DNA of 64,000 nt, from contig QXEO01000244.1 of the NCBI GenBank assembly GCA_007115705.1, positions 1,533,222 to 1,597,221 of the forward strand. Reading direction: 5' to 3'. This stretch comes from Dactylis glomerata (Eukaryota; Streptophyta; Magnoliopsida; Poales; Poaceae). Below the pieces are notes generated by a model. It had not been told where the DNA came from. It did no database searches and worked only from the letters and a program-made list of their open reading frames with translations. Positions 1-10,396 of this stretch are shown here, piece by piece. Within the stretch, counting starts at the first letter, position 1, and every line of letters begins with the position of its first letter. Both the position numbers and the translations under genes were made by a program.

Positions 1-1063
1 TATAGCGCCTCTGCTTCGGCATGACATCAAATGGCATGAAGTCCATTTATTTTCTGTTGTACTCCTCGCGGAAGGGGGCTAGGCACGGTGTCTATGCTGG
101 GGCCTTTGCCCGGAAAACAGCGAGCCCGAAAAACCCGAAGGGAATGAGCTCTGGTCGGGGGCGACGGCCCTGTTATCGATCACCTCCAAATACCCATGGT
201 GCTTAGTTCCTCGCGAAGTACATCAGAAAATAAAAAATCTTCGAGGAAAAGTCCAAGGTGTGCCTCAAGGCAGCCGCTAAGGACCTACCCCTCGTGAGCA
301 ACCCTCACGAGGGAGCAAGGACGCGTCGATGCACCAGCATCCGCAGGAAGATTCCCTCTGCCGAGGAAGGCCTAACGTGGTAGGATTATTGAAGACCAAG
401 GCCGCTCCAATCATCTTGCGAAGGAGACGCAGATCCGGAGGTCCGCGCCAGGCCCTTCACCTCATGAGCAGCCCTTGTGAGGTGTCGACGGTCTCTGGGC
501 TCTCTTAAGCGTCGACGTTTTCACGTCCGTGAGGGTCCAGCTTCCCTCAACGACGAGGAAGGCCCCGTGAATCGCCACGCGCGGCAATTTGCTCTTAGCT
601 GCTGGCACAGATAGTGTCGCGCTCCTCCACGACGGAGAAGGTCCCTGTGCCGGTCACAGGGGCATCTTATTCGCCTTCTTTTTTCGTTTGTTTTCTCGAT
701 TTGTTTTTCCGTTTTCGGGGATTTGGGGTTTTTTGTTTTCCAACTCTTTCTTCAACTTCTTGTCTCAGGAATCGTCCAATGTGTCGTCGACGCCGACCCC
801 ATCTTGAGCTCTGAGGCGGAGGGAGGCTTCCCGTCGATGCCAACAACTCACCAGGGCTCTCGAGCGAGCGAATGACCAGGACATTGAAGAACAGCAAGAT
901 AATTAACAGGCGGTTTCCATTAAAGCGCCCCCAGTGGGGGAAGGAGCGGAGCACGGCGGGGCATACCCCGCCGGCAAGGACTACACGACAAAAGAGGGGA
1001 GGAGACTAGCTCCCCTCCCCAGAGGACTACCACGCCAGGGCCACCTCTTCACTGCGCCGCGGG

Positions 1064-1813
1064 CTAGGGATAGGTGCGGTGGACGCCGCCGGCGGTGAAG
1101 ATCCGCACCGTAGCCTCCAGCGTCCCCAGCTTAAAGCGGAAGACGAGGTGGTCGCCGACGCGGAGGCGATGGCCGAGGGCAAATGCCCTCCAGCGGCCGG
1201 AGAGGACGGCGCGGCCGCCGTCCCCAAGGAGGATGTCCACAGGCCAGAAGAGATCTGGCCTGCTCTGTTCCCCCAGGGCAATCTCCCCGGCGGCCGTGCC
1301 GGGGGCGTAAATCACCCTCCGGACAGCGTCGGGCAGCCGGAGGGAGTTGAAGCCCGAGGCGTCGACGACGACGAGAAGCTCCAGGAACCGGGACCCCGGG
1401 CCGATGAGGGGTCCCAGCATCGCTGCCGCCAGGGGGCGCGGAGTGGCAATCACTCTGTTCGCCGGCGGGGCCGGAGGATCTGCTTCAGGGGGAGGCGGGC
1501 CCAGGGTGGCCAGCACCTCCTGAAGGGCCCGATCGACGCTCCCCGAGGCGCGAGGAGCAGGCGCCACCGCCAGCAGCGACGGCGAGTTCAGAGCACTCCC
1601 GCGCACTGGACCCCGGAGGGTCATGGCGCTGGAGGTCCCCAGGGCGGCGCGGTTCGCCTCTTCCTGCCGCGGCACGCCAATGCGGAGGGGGCCGCCGGCG
1701 CCGGGCGCGCATCGGGCCGGGATCTTCGCTTTGATCCCGCTGCCCGGGGGACGCCCGCGGCATTTCGCTCCAGAGCTTGTGGCGGCGGCGGCAGAGGAGT
1801 TGGAAGGATCCAT
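1064..1813 (-). CDS. antisense AT-hook plus B3-like protein, 249 aa
   Basis: Intact frame opposite to the LTR orientation, ending about 380 bases before the 3' LTR. Near residues 19-26 is an AT-hook core (RGRPPGSG), a minor-groove DNA-binding motif. Residues about 100-140 are Pro/Ala-rich. Residues about 142-242 read like a plant B3 DNA-binding domain: a hydrophobic strand (LELLVVVDASG), a strand with LFWPVDILL, then WRAF and the characteristic GDHLVFRF followed by ATVRIF. A related protein sits in the same antisense position in element T1 (29428-30000). Known TAT elements such as Grande carry antisense accessory genes. That this is such a gene, possibly derived from a host B3 factor, is inference. 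The start is the first ATG before the AT-hook. The 418-aa frame on the other strand is its shadow. Confidence 0.6.
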   Translation of the reverse strand: MDPSNSSAAAATSSGAKCRGRPPGSGIKAKIPARCAPGAGGPLRIGVPRQEEANRAALGTSSAMTLRGPVRGSALNSPSLLAVAPAPRASGSVDRALQEVLATLGPPPPEADPPAPPANRVIATPRPLAAAMLGPLIGPGSRFLELLVVVDASGFNSLRLPDAVRRVIYAPGTAAGEIALGEQSRPDLFWPVDILLGDGGRAVLSGRWRAFALGHRLRVGDHLVFRFKLGTLEATVRIFTAGGVHRTYP

Positions 1814-2189
1814 GAGCTCAGGGGCGCAAAAGCAGAGGTGGCACTGGAGGAAGGAGGTGAAGTGCCGGAGGTCTCGAGGAGGATCTATTTAAGGGGGGCG
1901 TCCGGCGTCGATGTGTCAAATCCCTGCGCGGGAATCGAAGCGTTAGCGCAGTGCTCCGCAGTCAAGCGACGCGTCATCATGACGGTTGACGCCTCGGAGA
2001 CTGTAACGTCACCCGCCGTTTCGTCTCGCCAGTTGCGGCCGCGCCACGCGTCCGCAGCGTCTGCCTCTTCGCATGGACCTCTGACCGCACAGTTGGCGCG
2101 TGCCGTTGGAGGGCCCAGCAGCTTCTGGGGCCCCCGTCCCTTCGCTCCCTCGAGAGGGCGCGTTTGCGGGTCGGGCTCCCGGGGGCTAC

Positions 2190-3088
2190 TGTCGGTGTTA
2201 TGGATACCGGGGTATCCCGGTCCACCTGCTCCTGGGCCACGTCATCAGCCCATCTTCGGAATCAAGGACCCAAACGACGGAAAAGACCCTCACGAGGAGG
2301 CACCTCGTGAGGAGAACGACAACCAAAACTGCTAAGGACCAGAAGACCTCCTCACGAGCCCCCGCTGGTGAGGAGAGGAAGTACGCCCACGTCAGCTCGG
2401 CACGTTTGCGTGCAGAGCAAGAAGATAATGGGCAGAAGACCGCGTACCGCCCACGCTACTTCCGACAGGGAGGAGACCAGCTTTCTCTGTGCCTGCCCAA
2501 AGTGGCACAGCGGTAGTTGGCCACCCCCCCTAAAAATAGCGTGGATGGTGCAGGGCGCCAGAGGAGGACGTCAGCTTCCTCCACCCACTCCTGTGGACCT
2601 GGCGCCACTACCTTACGAAGACCCAGTCTACCGAAGAGTATAGTCTACAGCTGTCCTCCCTCCTTGGCCGTGTGTGGCAACCCCTTCCCCAAGAAGATAA
2701 GGGGAAGGAGGACCTTGGCGCTATAAAGGGAGGGGGAGGCCATCCTTAGAAGGGATCGAATCTTCATCTCCTTCAGGCTGCTAGCGGGGCACGCAGGTTC
2801 TTCAACCTCTGGCCAGCTAGAGCTTTGTAACCAAGGCCTTGTACTCCTCGCGAGGTGTCGCGTTGCAATACAAGAAGGCAGGAAGTAGGGGTTTTACCTC
2901 ACCACGAGGGCCCTGAACCTGGGTAAGGCTCGGTCTCCCTCTCTGCAGTGCGTTGCGCATTCGACAATCGAGGCTTCCGTCACCGTGCTTCGTTGCGATC
3001 CAAGAGCTCACACGTTCAGCCCCCTGCGTTCGAATCCTTGGGTCCGTCGCGTGGTACCCCGTGTTCTTGCGACACGAAATCCATCGAC
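2190..3088 (+). repeat. 3' LTR of element A (899 bp)
   Basis: It starts TGTCGG after the purine tract and ends CGACA, so the ends form the TG...CA inverted repeat of an LTR. The right border is exact, because the minus-strand gag-like frame of element B resumes at 3089. Inside is a TATA box (2722-2728) and CTCACGAGG-type palindromes near 2290-2315. The 5' copy is outside the window, so age cannot be estimated. GCATC (3089-3093) should be the right-hand target duplication. Confidence 0.75.
2722..2728 (+). promoter_or_regulatory. TATA box of the element A LTR
   Basis: TATAAAG in a GC-rich setting (CGCTATAAAGGGAGG) about 530 bases into the LTR, where the U3/R promoter of a plant LTR is expected. 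Transcription should start about 30 bases downstream. Confidence 0.5.
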
Positions 3089-5341
3089 AGCATCATGAAT
3101 AAAATTAACAATATAACTATCACCTAAAACATTCTTATCATGAGCAACATGCATAAAAGAATTAATACTCTCCACATAAACATAGTCATTCTTATTAATT
3201 GTAGTGGGAGCAAATTCAACAAAATAGCTATCATTATTATTCTCATCACCATAATCATCAAATATAGGAAGCATATTGTAATCATAATTAATTTTCTCCT
3301 CAATAGTAGGTGGACTAAAAATATCATATTCATCATTGTAATCATCATATATTGGAGGTATAGTATCATCATAAGCAATAGAATAGTTATCTTCCAAAGT
3401 GTGTTCATTTGTAAACATATCATCATTGGAAGGAACATGGATAGTACTAATAGTACAACAATTATTAACATCATCATTTTCAGAATTGGTACCCAAGAGA
3501 TTTTCAATATCAAAAGTAGTGTGCTTTTCCCAATCATGATCACTACTATAGGTAACCGGCATAGGATCATCATCGAGTTCAGACTCATTAGCAAAAACTA
3601 TAATAGGAGCAACATGTTTAGGGGAAGATATTGTTTCCTCTCTCCTTTTACTCCTCATCTTCTTCTTCCTCTTTCCCTCTTTAAGAGGGAGAGGCTTGAA
3701 AGGAAGCTTCTCCACATACCCTGGTTTATTGTTAGAAACAATAGAAGAAACTTTGGAGGATTCCTCCTTTTCATTAATAAGAGCAAAACACATATTAGTC
3801 ATGTCATATTTTGGTAAAGTCTCATCTTCTATTATATTTTGTATGTAAGTATTTGTGTGGCAATTATCAACACAGTAAAGATGGCATCCATGCATGATGC
3901 TATTCATATCAAAAGCACTCATATCTACCAAAGAAGTTTTTCTTGATAACTCTTCACACCCCAAAAATAAAGTAAGTTCAGCATGCTGATTAGGAGTGAT
4001 CATGTCATCACAATACAAACTTGCAGTACTCATTGGATTAGAAAGGCTATCATCATTGCCTGAGCATTGAAAATTGAAATGACCCACTTTATAGCAAAGT
4101 TCACAAATAAAAGGATAGAGGGCACACACTTTTTCACCAAGATCATTTAGAGCCCTGCCCCATGTTCTAGTTTTTTCATTCCTGTGATGGATGCAATATT
4201 CTTCTTTGATTTGATTCTTTTCACAAGGTCTAAGTGCTCCACAAAAATTAACATGCTTATAAGAAATAGTCCTTTCAGAAGTTTGAGCATGTTTATTGCA
4301 ATCATTAATAACAATTTCACTTTCCATGCAAGTGTCTTTAAAAGTTTCATGATACATGTCCCAATTTTCTTTAGGAACATTAATATGAGAAGCAAAGGCT
4401 CTACAGCAATCAACAATAGTTTGAGGATCAAGACCATATTTAGCACTAAGCTCTTGAAAATCAGCAGTTTCAGTGAAAGACTTAATGCAATCATACTCAT
4501 AGTTTATACCTGATTCTTCACCTTTGTCACAATCCCAATCTTCGGTATTGCTTTGAATTGTTTCAAGCAGATCTCACTTGGCTTCAACCTCCTTGCTTAT
4601 GAATGACCCCTCTAAACAGGCATCTAGATAGTCCTTGTAATGTCCTGAAAGCCTTGCATAAAAATTATTAATAACAATATTACTGGGGAGCTCATGAATG
4701 GGACATTTGAGCATTAGTGACTTCAATCTCCTCCACGCTTGGGCATTACTTTCTCCATCATGAGGATGAAAATTATAAATATAATTCCTATCTTTATGAA
4801 TCTCACTAGGAGGATAGAATTTAGAATAAAAGAGAGGTACAATTTCCTCCCAGCCAATGGATTGGCCATTCTTCAGCGTCTTATACCATTCCGTAGCTCT
4901 GCCCTTCAGTGATAAAGAGAATAGCTTCCTCTTAACTTGATCCATTGAAATACCTACACACTTGAACAGCTCGCATAATTCATATATAAAGAGTAAATGA
5001 TCACCAGGATGGACAGTTCCATCTCCAAAATAGCAGTTATTCAAACAACGTTCAATAATTTTCATAGGTATTTTAAAAGGGATACTTTCAGTACGTGGAT
5101 CACAAGCATCATTAGAATTATCACATATGGGAGATAAAGTATCATCAGAGCAAATTTTCTCCTCTAATGTTGGGGAACTAAAAAGATCATTTTCATAAAA
5201 ACTAGCTTCCCCAAGCTTAGACTTTTCCATAGCATTAGCAATAATGGTGTTCAAATAATTCATACTAATAACATTGCTATTAGCATGCAAATAAAGTTCC
5301 ATAGGTTTTAAAATTTTCTCTTCAAACACTTCATGTCCCAA
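3089..5341 (-). pseudogene. gag-like gene with one internal stop (element B)
   Basis: One reading frame from an ATG at 5341 to the cut at 3089, broken by a TGA at 4574-4576 (sense codon in the homologous element F copy is TGG, so a G-to-A change). Residues about 90-250 are a Retrotrans_gag domain (LKGRATEWYKTL, AQAWRRLKSLMLKCP, then FYARLSGHYKDYLDA). Downstream is a zinc knuckle of the form C-x2-C-x4-H-x4-C (CELCYKVGHFNFQC). After it come a Lys/Arg cluster (GKRKKKMRSKRREE) and a long acidic Asp/Asn/Tyr-rich region. No protease, RT or integrase follows. The last residues encoded left of 3089 come from the inserted LTR and are not part of this gene. Confidence 0.75.
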
Positions 5342-5534
5342 CTCAAGATAAATACTATAAAGCTCTCTAATTTTGTTGTTGTTTTCTATTAAGCCTAACT
5401 AGTGAAAATAAAAACAAGAAACAAAAAGATATAATTGCAGAATCTAAAGGAAATAACTTCATGCACTCACACACCAGCAACAGTACTAGAAGATAGCTTA
5501 GTAGCTAGAGGATGTGAGTACCTTTTACCTTACC

Positions 5535-5552
5535 TCCCCGGCAACGGCGCCA
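5535..5552 (-). other. primer-binding site, tRNA-Asp (element B)
   Basis: On the minus strand this reads TGGCGCCGTTGCCGGGGA, an 18-base complement of the 3' end of plant tRNA-Asp(GUC) including CCA. Ten bases separate it from the LTR. It is exactly identical to the site in element H, which fixes orientation and family. Confidence 0.85.
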
Positions 5553-5562
5553 GAAAAGAGCT

Positions 5563-6002
5563 TGATGTCTACACATGCTTATATTCTTGTAGACAGTGTT
5601 AGGCCTCCAAGTGTAGAGGTTTATAGAATAGCAGCAAGTTTCCCTTAAGTATATCACCCAAGGTTTTTCGAACTCAGGGAGGTAGAGGTAAAAGATATCC
5701 CTCTCAAGCAACCCTGTAATTAAGATACAAGAAGTCTCTTGTGTCCCCAAGACATCCAATACACTTCTCAGGTGTATAGGTGCACTAGTTCGGCGAAGAG
5801 ATAGTGAAATACAAGTAATATGGATGATTATAAGTGGTAATTGCAATCTGAAATAAAAATGGCAGCAAGCAAACATGTAGCAAAACTGGTTGTAAACGGT
5901 GTTTCAATGCTTAGAAACAAGGCCTAGGGATCATACTTTCACTAGTGGACACTCTCGATAATGATACCATAGTTGAATACATAAATATCTTCTCTTCATT
6001 AT
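5563..6002 (-). repeat. partial 5' LTR of element B
   Basis: About 440 bases of LTR (U5 side) starting TGATGTCTAC on the plus strand. The sequence matches the F LTR at 34236 onward, for example the shared AGCAGCAAGTTTCCCTTAAG. The U3 half is missing because element C begins at 6003. Confidence 0.7.
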
Positions 6003-6900
6003 TGATGAGGACATCCCTATGATAGATACAACCGTTGCTCCTACAACCAGACATCCCCTTGTACCACAACTAAACTATCAGGTACCTTTGTTTGTAGGAA
6101 CTCTTCCTAATAATCATGTGAATATGATGCTGCCTAAATCCGATGTGTTTATGATATTTAGGAATGATGGAACTAGCATGGATGAGGAGGTCAAGCATTG
6201 GAACATGATCGTGCATGGATATGGCAGCGAGGTGAGGATTCAGGATGATGCTGCAAGTGAAGATTTCCGAACTTTGAAGCCACCATAATGATGCAAGGAT
6301 GCTTGGATGAAATTCACAAGTTACCAAATCATAAAATTCGTCCAAGCCTTTATATGGTGCCGCGTCACCTTATTTTATGGGTTAAACCCATGTATTTTTG
6401 TTGTAGTTATTTTAGGGATTTTCTAGAGGCTGTTTGAGTGGAAAAAGGCCCATCTAGGGCTATTTTCGGATGGCCCATTAGGGTTGTACGAAAATCCCTG
6501 CTCTTTCCCTCATATATACCTCCTCCTAGCCGTCATTAGAACTCGGATTTTGTTTAGTTAAAAGACTTAGCCACGAGCTACTCTTCGCCATAGGCACAAG
6601 TGTCAAACCGACCTTTTGTACTACGCACAGACAGAATCCCACCTCTTCAATAAAGCCTTCATCTATATTCGCAATATCTTGATTGCATCTATAATTCTTG
6701 CTGGTTCTTCGATTGCTTGCAGGGATTGATCTACGTGATCAGGTTGATCTAGCTCTAGCATGATCAATAGCCTCGGAAGTTGGTGTATCGATTACTAAGG
6801 CGCAACGTCTCGCACGTTTGTAGTCGGATCGTCAACGTTGACCTCCACCATAATCGATAGTTATCGTCTCATCGAAAGATCGGGCACCTTTACACTATCA
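6003..6900 (+). repeat. 5' LTR of element C, with CRM-type coding tail
   Basis: 898 bp, TGATGAGG...CTATCA. Bases 6004-6288 stay open for 94 codons in the frame reading DEDIP at the start and include QLNYQV and ENxMLPKSD-like residues, consistent with a CR tail that completes integrase across the polypurine tract. A TATA-like CATATATACC lies at 6511-6520 and an AATAAA signal near 6650. Near the 3' end, TCTCATCGA (6867-6875) can pair with TCGGTGAGA in the leader (6925-6933), enclosing the primer site. Confidence 0.65.
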
Positions 6901-6902
6901 AG

Positions 6903-6914
6903 TGGTATCAGAGC
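6903..6914 (+). other. primer-binding site, initiator tRNA-Met (element C)
   Basis: TGGTATCAGAGC, complementary to the 3' end of plant initiator tRNA-Met, two bases after the LTR end. It is the longest match of this kind in the window (12 bases). Confidence 0.8.
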
Positions 6915-7146
6915 TCAAGGTTGCTCGGTGAGAAATCTCAATTTATCCCTAGATTAGATCTGTTTTTACCTATAGTCCAGAAAAAAGCCTCACAAAAATA
7001 AATTAGATTAGATCCTCGCCTAAAAACAGCCATAGCCTTTTTCACTATAATCACTTTGGTTTTGTTTTGTTGAATTTCCGTTGCATCGTGTGTCGAGTTG
7101 CTGGTTTTAGATCTAGTCTTTTAGAGTTTTGGGTTCTAGTCACATC

Positions 7147-7288
7147 ATGTCGTCACATCTCCCTTTTCATCATCCCATCACGCCACTTACATCTTCTAGT
7201 CATCCGCTGCATCAACCGATTTCGTGGTCCGCTCATCAGTCTACCAACGTTGCTTCCTATCAATATTCTACTAGATTGATTTCGTTTC
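7147..7288 (+). pseudogene. truncated gag N-terminus of element C
   Basis: A frame starting MSSHLPFHHP and continuing about 47 codons until T0 begins at 7289. It is placed correctly for the gag start after a 245-base leader. Low-complexity Ser/His/Pro composition is all that can be seen. Confidence 0.4.
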
Positions 7289-7847
7289 TGATATGGGCAC
7301 GACGGAGGAGGTGAAGCCCAATTTTAGGACTCCACCAGGATGAGGGCAGCTTGAAGATTGGCACGCCAGGACGACCTATGATACGTAATGATTTAGTCTA
7401 AGGTTGTGTCAATAATTTATATTTGTGTTCATGTTATTTCATTAGCCAGGTCATGCTGTGGGCCAACTAGGTTTTATTTTGTGTTTTGGGTTTGGGCCTA
7501 TCCAAGCCCAATAGTTTTCTGGCCATCTATATAAGGAGGCCAGCCATCTAGGGTTTAGGGGAGTTCAGTTGTTTAGTCGAAAACTATCGTGTGCTCCACC
7601 GTGTATCATCCCTCCGGGGAAACGGCGCTGCCATGTTATCAAATAAAGATTGCTGCGAGGGTTCTTATGTTCATAAAAAATTATCAGGCTCAGGTTTGAG
7701 GTGTGGTGATCTTCATCGCGTTGCTTGCTGGATTCGTTCCTCTTTTTCAGGTGATGTTCTTCGCGTTATTGGAAGATTTCTATCTGGGTAGACTCACTGT
7801 GAAAGATCGGGACAAAACTCAAAGGATCACCGGCGTGATCCTTATCA
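7289..7847 (+). repeat. 5' LTR of element T0 (559 bp)
   Basis: TGATATGGGCACG...CTTATCA, homologous to the 562-bp LTRs of element E. The first 55 bases can be read as a coding tail ending KPNFRTPP, which the dimer LTRs also encode. TATA-like CTATATAAGG lies near 7528. It ends with a 7-bp hairpin (GGATCAC/GTGATCC) just before the terminal TATCA. Confidence 0.75.
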
Positions 7848-7882
7848 TGTGGTATCAGATTACTGGGTTGATCACCGTGAGT
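7792..7882 (+). other. U5-leader stem enclosing the primer site (T0)
   Basis: ACTCACTGTGA at 7792-7802 pairs with TCACCGTGAGT at 7872-7882 (10 of 11 positions). The loop holds the LTR-end hairpin and the primer-binding site TGGTATCAGA (7850-7859). Equivalent stems occur in C, T2, the dimer, E, I and K with compensating base changes. Confidence 0.55.
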
Positions 7883-8629
7883 GTTTTCTGTTGATCTGCG
7901 GATTGTTCTTCTCCGAGCAGTTTTCAGATCGGTTTTAATTGTTCATTGAAGTTCCGTCAGAGTCTGAGTTCATCACCATGTACCAGCTCCGATCGAGGGT
8001 GATCGCATGTGTGTAGAATCCAGTTCTTCACCTAGCGATTTTCTAATCAGATTGATTTGAAGAAAGTGGGCAGTTCTCTGATTGTTCCCTTCACTAGTGC
8101 GGATTGCTAGTTCTTCATTGGAGACGACATCGGATTCTAGATTGTTTCGTCAATTCCCCCGATCGATCTCCAGAAGTTCAGCTCATCTAGGTCTCAGATC
8201 CGATCGCTGCAAAAACAAGACAAAAAAACAACGCCCCGTGTGCGCCTAATCACGGAGGCTGTCTGGCCTTCGGCGTGATCTCGCGATCGAGGGGATCGCT
8301 CGACCCCGTGAGTCGCTTCGCCCCGTGCCTGGGCACTCGGGCGCCAGCGGAGTGGGCTGGCCCAACTGGACGCACCCTGCAGGATTGCCTCGTTTCGCCC
8401 TGCCCCAGGTGATCGAGCGTGTCGCTCGGCTGCGCCTTACCACAGACGTGGTCTGGCCCCCGGCGACCGGTTTCTGTCTGCTTTTTGCCTGGGACTTCAT
8501 CGCTGTCAGGTAGGCACGTTTAGGGGATCTGATTCCGTGTGTAAACAAAGAAGCAAAGGAGTGGTATTATTCTGCCAATTTTCAACTGTTGGACGGTTGC
8601 TTACAGCAGTTCACTGATAATATTTTGGT

Positions 8630-8790
8630 ATGGATTTATCACGGCCTGTCCATTTGACTGACAAAGCGGACGATATATACAGTGACTATTTAGAGATCTT
8701 GGCTGGTTTTAGGTATGATGCATCTAAAATCAAGTGGAGTTTGGACAGTGCTGCAAAGTTCGCAGAGTATGAGTCTTGGGAATCTCACAC
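8630..8790 (+). pseudogene. gag N-terminal fragment of T0
   Basis: Starts MDLSRPVHLTDKADDIYS and is about 85% identical to the first 53 residues of the 540-aa protein of element E. It then runs into unrelated sequence at about 8790. The preceding leader (7860-8629) has no gene. Confidence 0.65.
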
Positions 8791-10396
8791 AATAGAGGAA
8801 CAACGGCACAAAGTAGAGAGGAAAGGTACTCAAGAAATACGACCCCACAACTAGGGGAAGAGGAAGAAGATTTTGTACAAGAAACACCGGAAGCAGCGCT
8901 GATAGCAGCACAGGCATACCTACTGACCACGCGTCCAGAACCCGGAGATCCGCGGGAAGAAATGCACCAAGCTGCAATACGAAACCTCGGGATAGTGGAA
9001 GGCAAGATCATGGGAAAAGGTCCAGAGGCAAAGTCGACAAGCTACAAGGAAGGACGAAAGAAGGAGTTCAAACACAAAATCACACGAAACGAGTCTAGCG
9101 AATCATCAGAAGAAGAAAGGCGACAGAAGAGGAAGGAGGACGCAAGAAATATAATAGCACAGGCTCGAGTAAATAAATCGCGCCACGCAAGGAGGGAAGA
9201 AAATTATGAGGACGGCGACAAAGAGATGGGCGCGTTGTGCTTTACCCGCAGGGTTCGCAAAACGCGGGTACCCAAAGGATTCAGGTTACCACACGACCAG
9301 CAAAAATATGATGGGTCGCAGGAACCTACCCTATGGTTGTCGGATTACCTGCAGGCAGTACAGATATTAGGGGGAACAAAAGCGACAGCAATGCAAAGTT
9401 TGTAATTACACCTCACCGGTGCGGCACGATCCTGGTTGAATACCCTACCCAATGAATCCATCGGAAGCTGGGGGAACTCGAAAGCCAATTCGTAAGGGAT
9501 TTCCGCTCGACATATAAGCGTCCAGCGTCACTGGAGGAAGTCAAAGCGTGCGTACAGAGGAAAGGCGAAACTTTGCATTCTTATATACAACGATGGAGCG
9601 TAATCAAAAACTCAGCAGAGGACGTCTCCGACGAAAGAGCAATAGATGCTTTTTCGGCTGGACTTCGTCGCTCAGACCTTGTGAAAGAGATAGGAAGGAA
9701 AAGGCCAACAATAGTAGCCGAACTAATGGAAGAAGCCAATAGATTTGCTGATGGAGAGGATGCATATAACAATAAAAGAGGATGTTCACCAGAAGGCGAC
9801 AAAACAAGTAGACAGAGGAGAAGACACCGCAGCAGAGATAACCAAGGAATGCAAAATCAGGTAGCCGCGGGGTACGAAGCAAAGGAAGAGGAAGGATATG
9901 AAAATAGGAAGTTCCAAGCAAAAGGAGTAGAAAATCGAGATACTCTGGCCCTTCGGCCAAAGACATGCTATATGGACCTTGTCGAATCCACTACGCGTAT
10001 CTCGATGGAAAGAGAGTCTCAAATCACCAGATGAAAGATTGTAGAACTTTCCTGAGGTTACAAAGCGCCATGGGTTCAAGCCAAGAAGGATGGCAAGGAG
10101 AGAAGCGCGCAAGTCAAGGATATCAAATGCAAAGGCTAGCAAGGCACCTAGAGTCGGAAGTCTACATATTTGCAATGATTCAGCAGGTGCCCAAGTCAAA
10201 GAAAGAGCGAAAGAACATATCCAGGCAAGTAAACCTAGGAATATCATCGCCACTAGCCACTACAGAATACTTGTGGTGGCAGATCAACCAGTTAGATTCA
10301 GCAAGGCAGACCATCCAAGGAAAGTTCCCAGGCCGGGCCACTCGCCAATGGTACTAAAAGCACAAATAGGAGGGTACGACATTGGGAGACTATTTA
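8791..10396 (+). pseudogene. decayed gag of T1
   Basis: Pieces in shifting frames: an acidic/basic N-terminal region (8791-9230), then FRLPHDQQKYDGSQEPTLWL, a stop at 9403-9405, then the Retrotrans_gag core (GAARSWLNTLP, LESQFVRDF, GETLHSYIQRWS) to about 9740. A Lys/Arg-rich tail follows. A zinc-finger-like C-x2-H...H-x4-C cluster (CRIHYAY...NHQMKDC) lies near 9980-10045. The end (GGYDIGRLFM) continues into the protease at 18098. Frameshifts and stops rule out function. Confidence 0.7.

Larger units (their letters stand above)
1..3088 (+). mobile_element. 3' end of a TAT-like Gypsy retrotransposon (element A)
   Basis: The right end is a complete LTR (2190-3088) preceded by a purine tract and CGGGGGCTAC, the usual junction in TAT-lineage Gypsy elements. 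Upstream lies an antisense AT-hook/B3-like gene, in the same place as in element T1 further along. Bases 1-1063 hold no gene I can recognise. They are GC-rich, with several copies of short CCTCACGAGG / CCTCGTGAGG motifs near 270-310 and 460-485 that recur in the LTR near 2290-2370. The element entered a minus-strand gag-like gene (element B) at 3088/3089. Its 5' part, and the matching left copy of the target duplication, lie outside the window. TAT assignment is by layout only, because no pol is visible. Confidence 0.6.
3089..6002 (-). mobile_element. tRNA-Asp-primed Gypsy element B, truncated at both ends
   Basis: Reading leftward from 6002: a partial 5' LTR (5563-6002), a primer-binding site for tRNA-Asp (5535-5552), then a gag-like gene (5341 down to 3089) cut off by element A. 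The LTR is cut by the CRM-like element C at 6003. LTR and gene match element F, and the gene ending also matches G2. The tRNA-Asp primer and gag type suggest the Athila-like group common in wheat and barley (Sabrina/WHAM type). That naming is from memory. Confidence 0.7.
6003..7288 (+). mobile_element. 5' end of CRM-like chromovirus C
   Basis: LTR (6003-6900), primer site for initiator tRNA-Met (6903-6914), leader, and the first codons of gag (7147). It is then cut by the LTR of element T0 at 7289. The LTR starts TGATGAGGACATCC and is open in the frame that continues a polyprotein, a hallmark of CRM chromoviruses. It resembles Cereba/Quinta-type centromeric elements. The rest of its internal region is not in the window. 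Confidence 0.6.
7289..8790 (+). mobile_element. 5' end of non-autonomous CRM-like element T0
   Basis: LTR (7289-7847), primer site, leader and the first 53 codons or so of gag. It matches element E (35504-39364, opposite strand) throughout. It stops inside a Glu-Ser-His codon stretch at about 8790, where unrelated TAT gag sequence of element T1 begins. The remaining part of T0 is absent, so this is a deletion junction rather than a clean insertion. Confidence 0.7.

Noticed and set aside
1079..2335. 418-codon open frame on the plus strand
   Set aside because: It is the complement of the antisense AT-hook/B3-like gene, runs on into the LTR, has GC-driven composition and shows no domain.
3140..3817. 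225-codon plus-strand frame, rich in Ile
   Set aside because: Shadow of the Asp/Asn-rich gag-like gene of element B on the other strand; composition follows from that.
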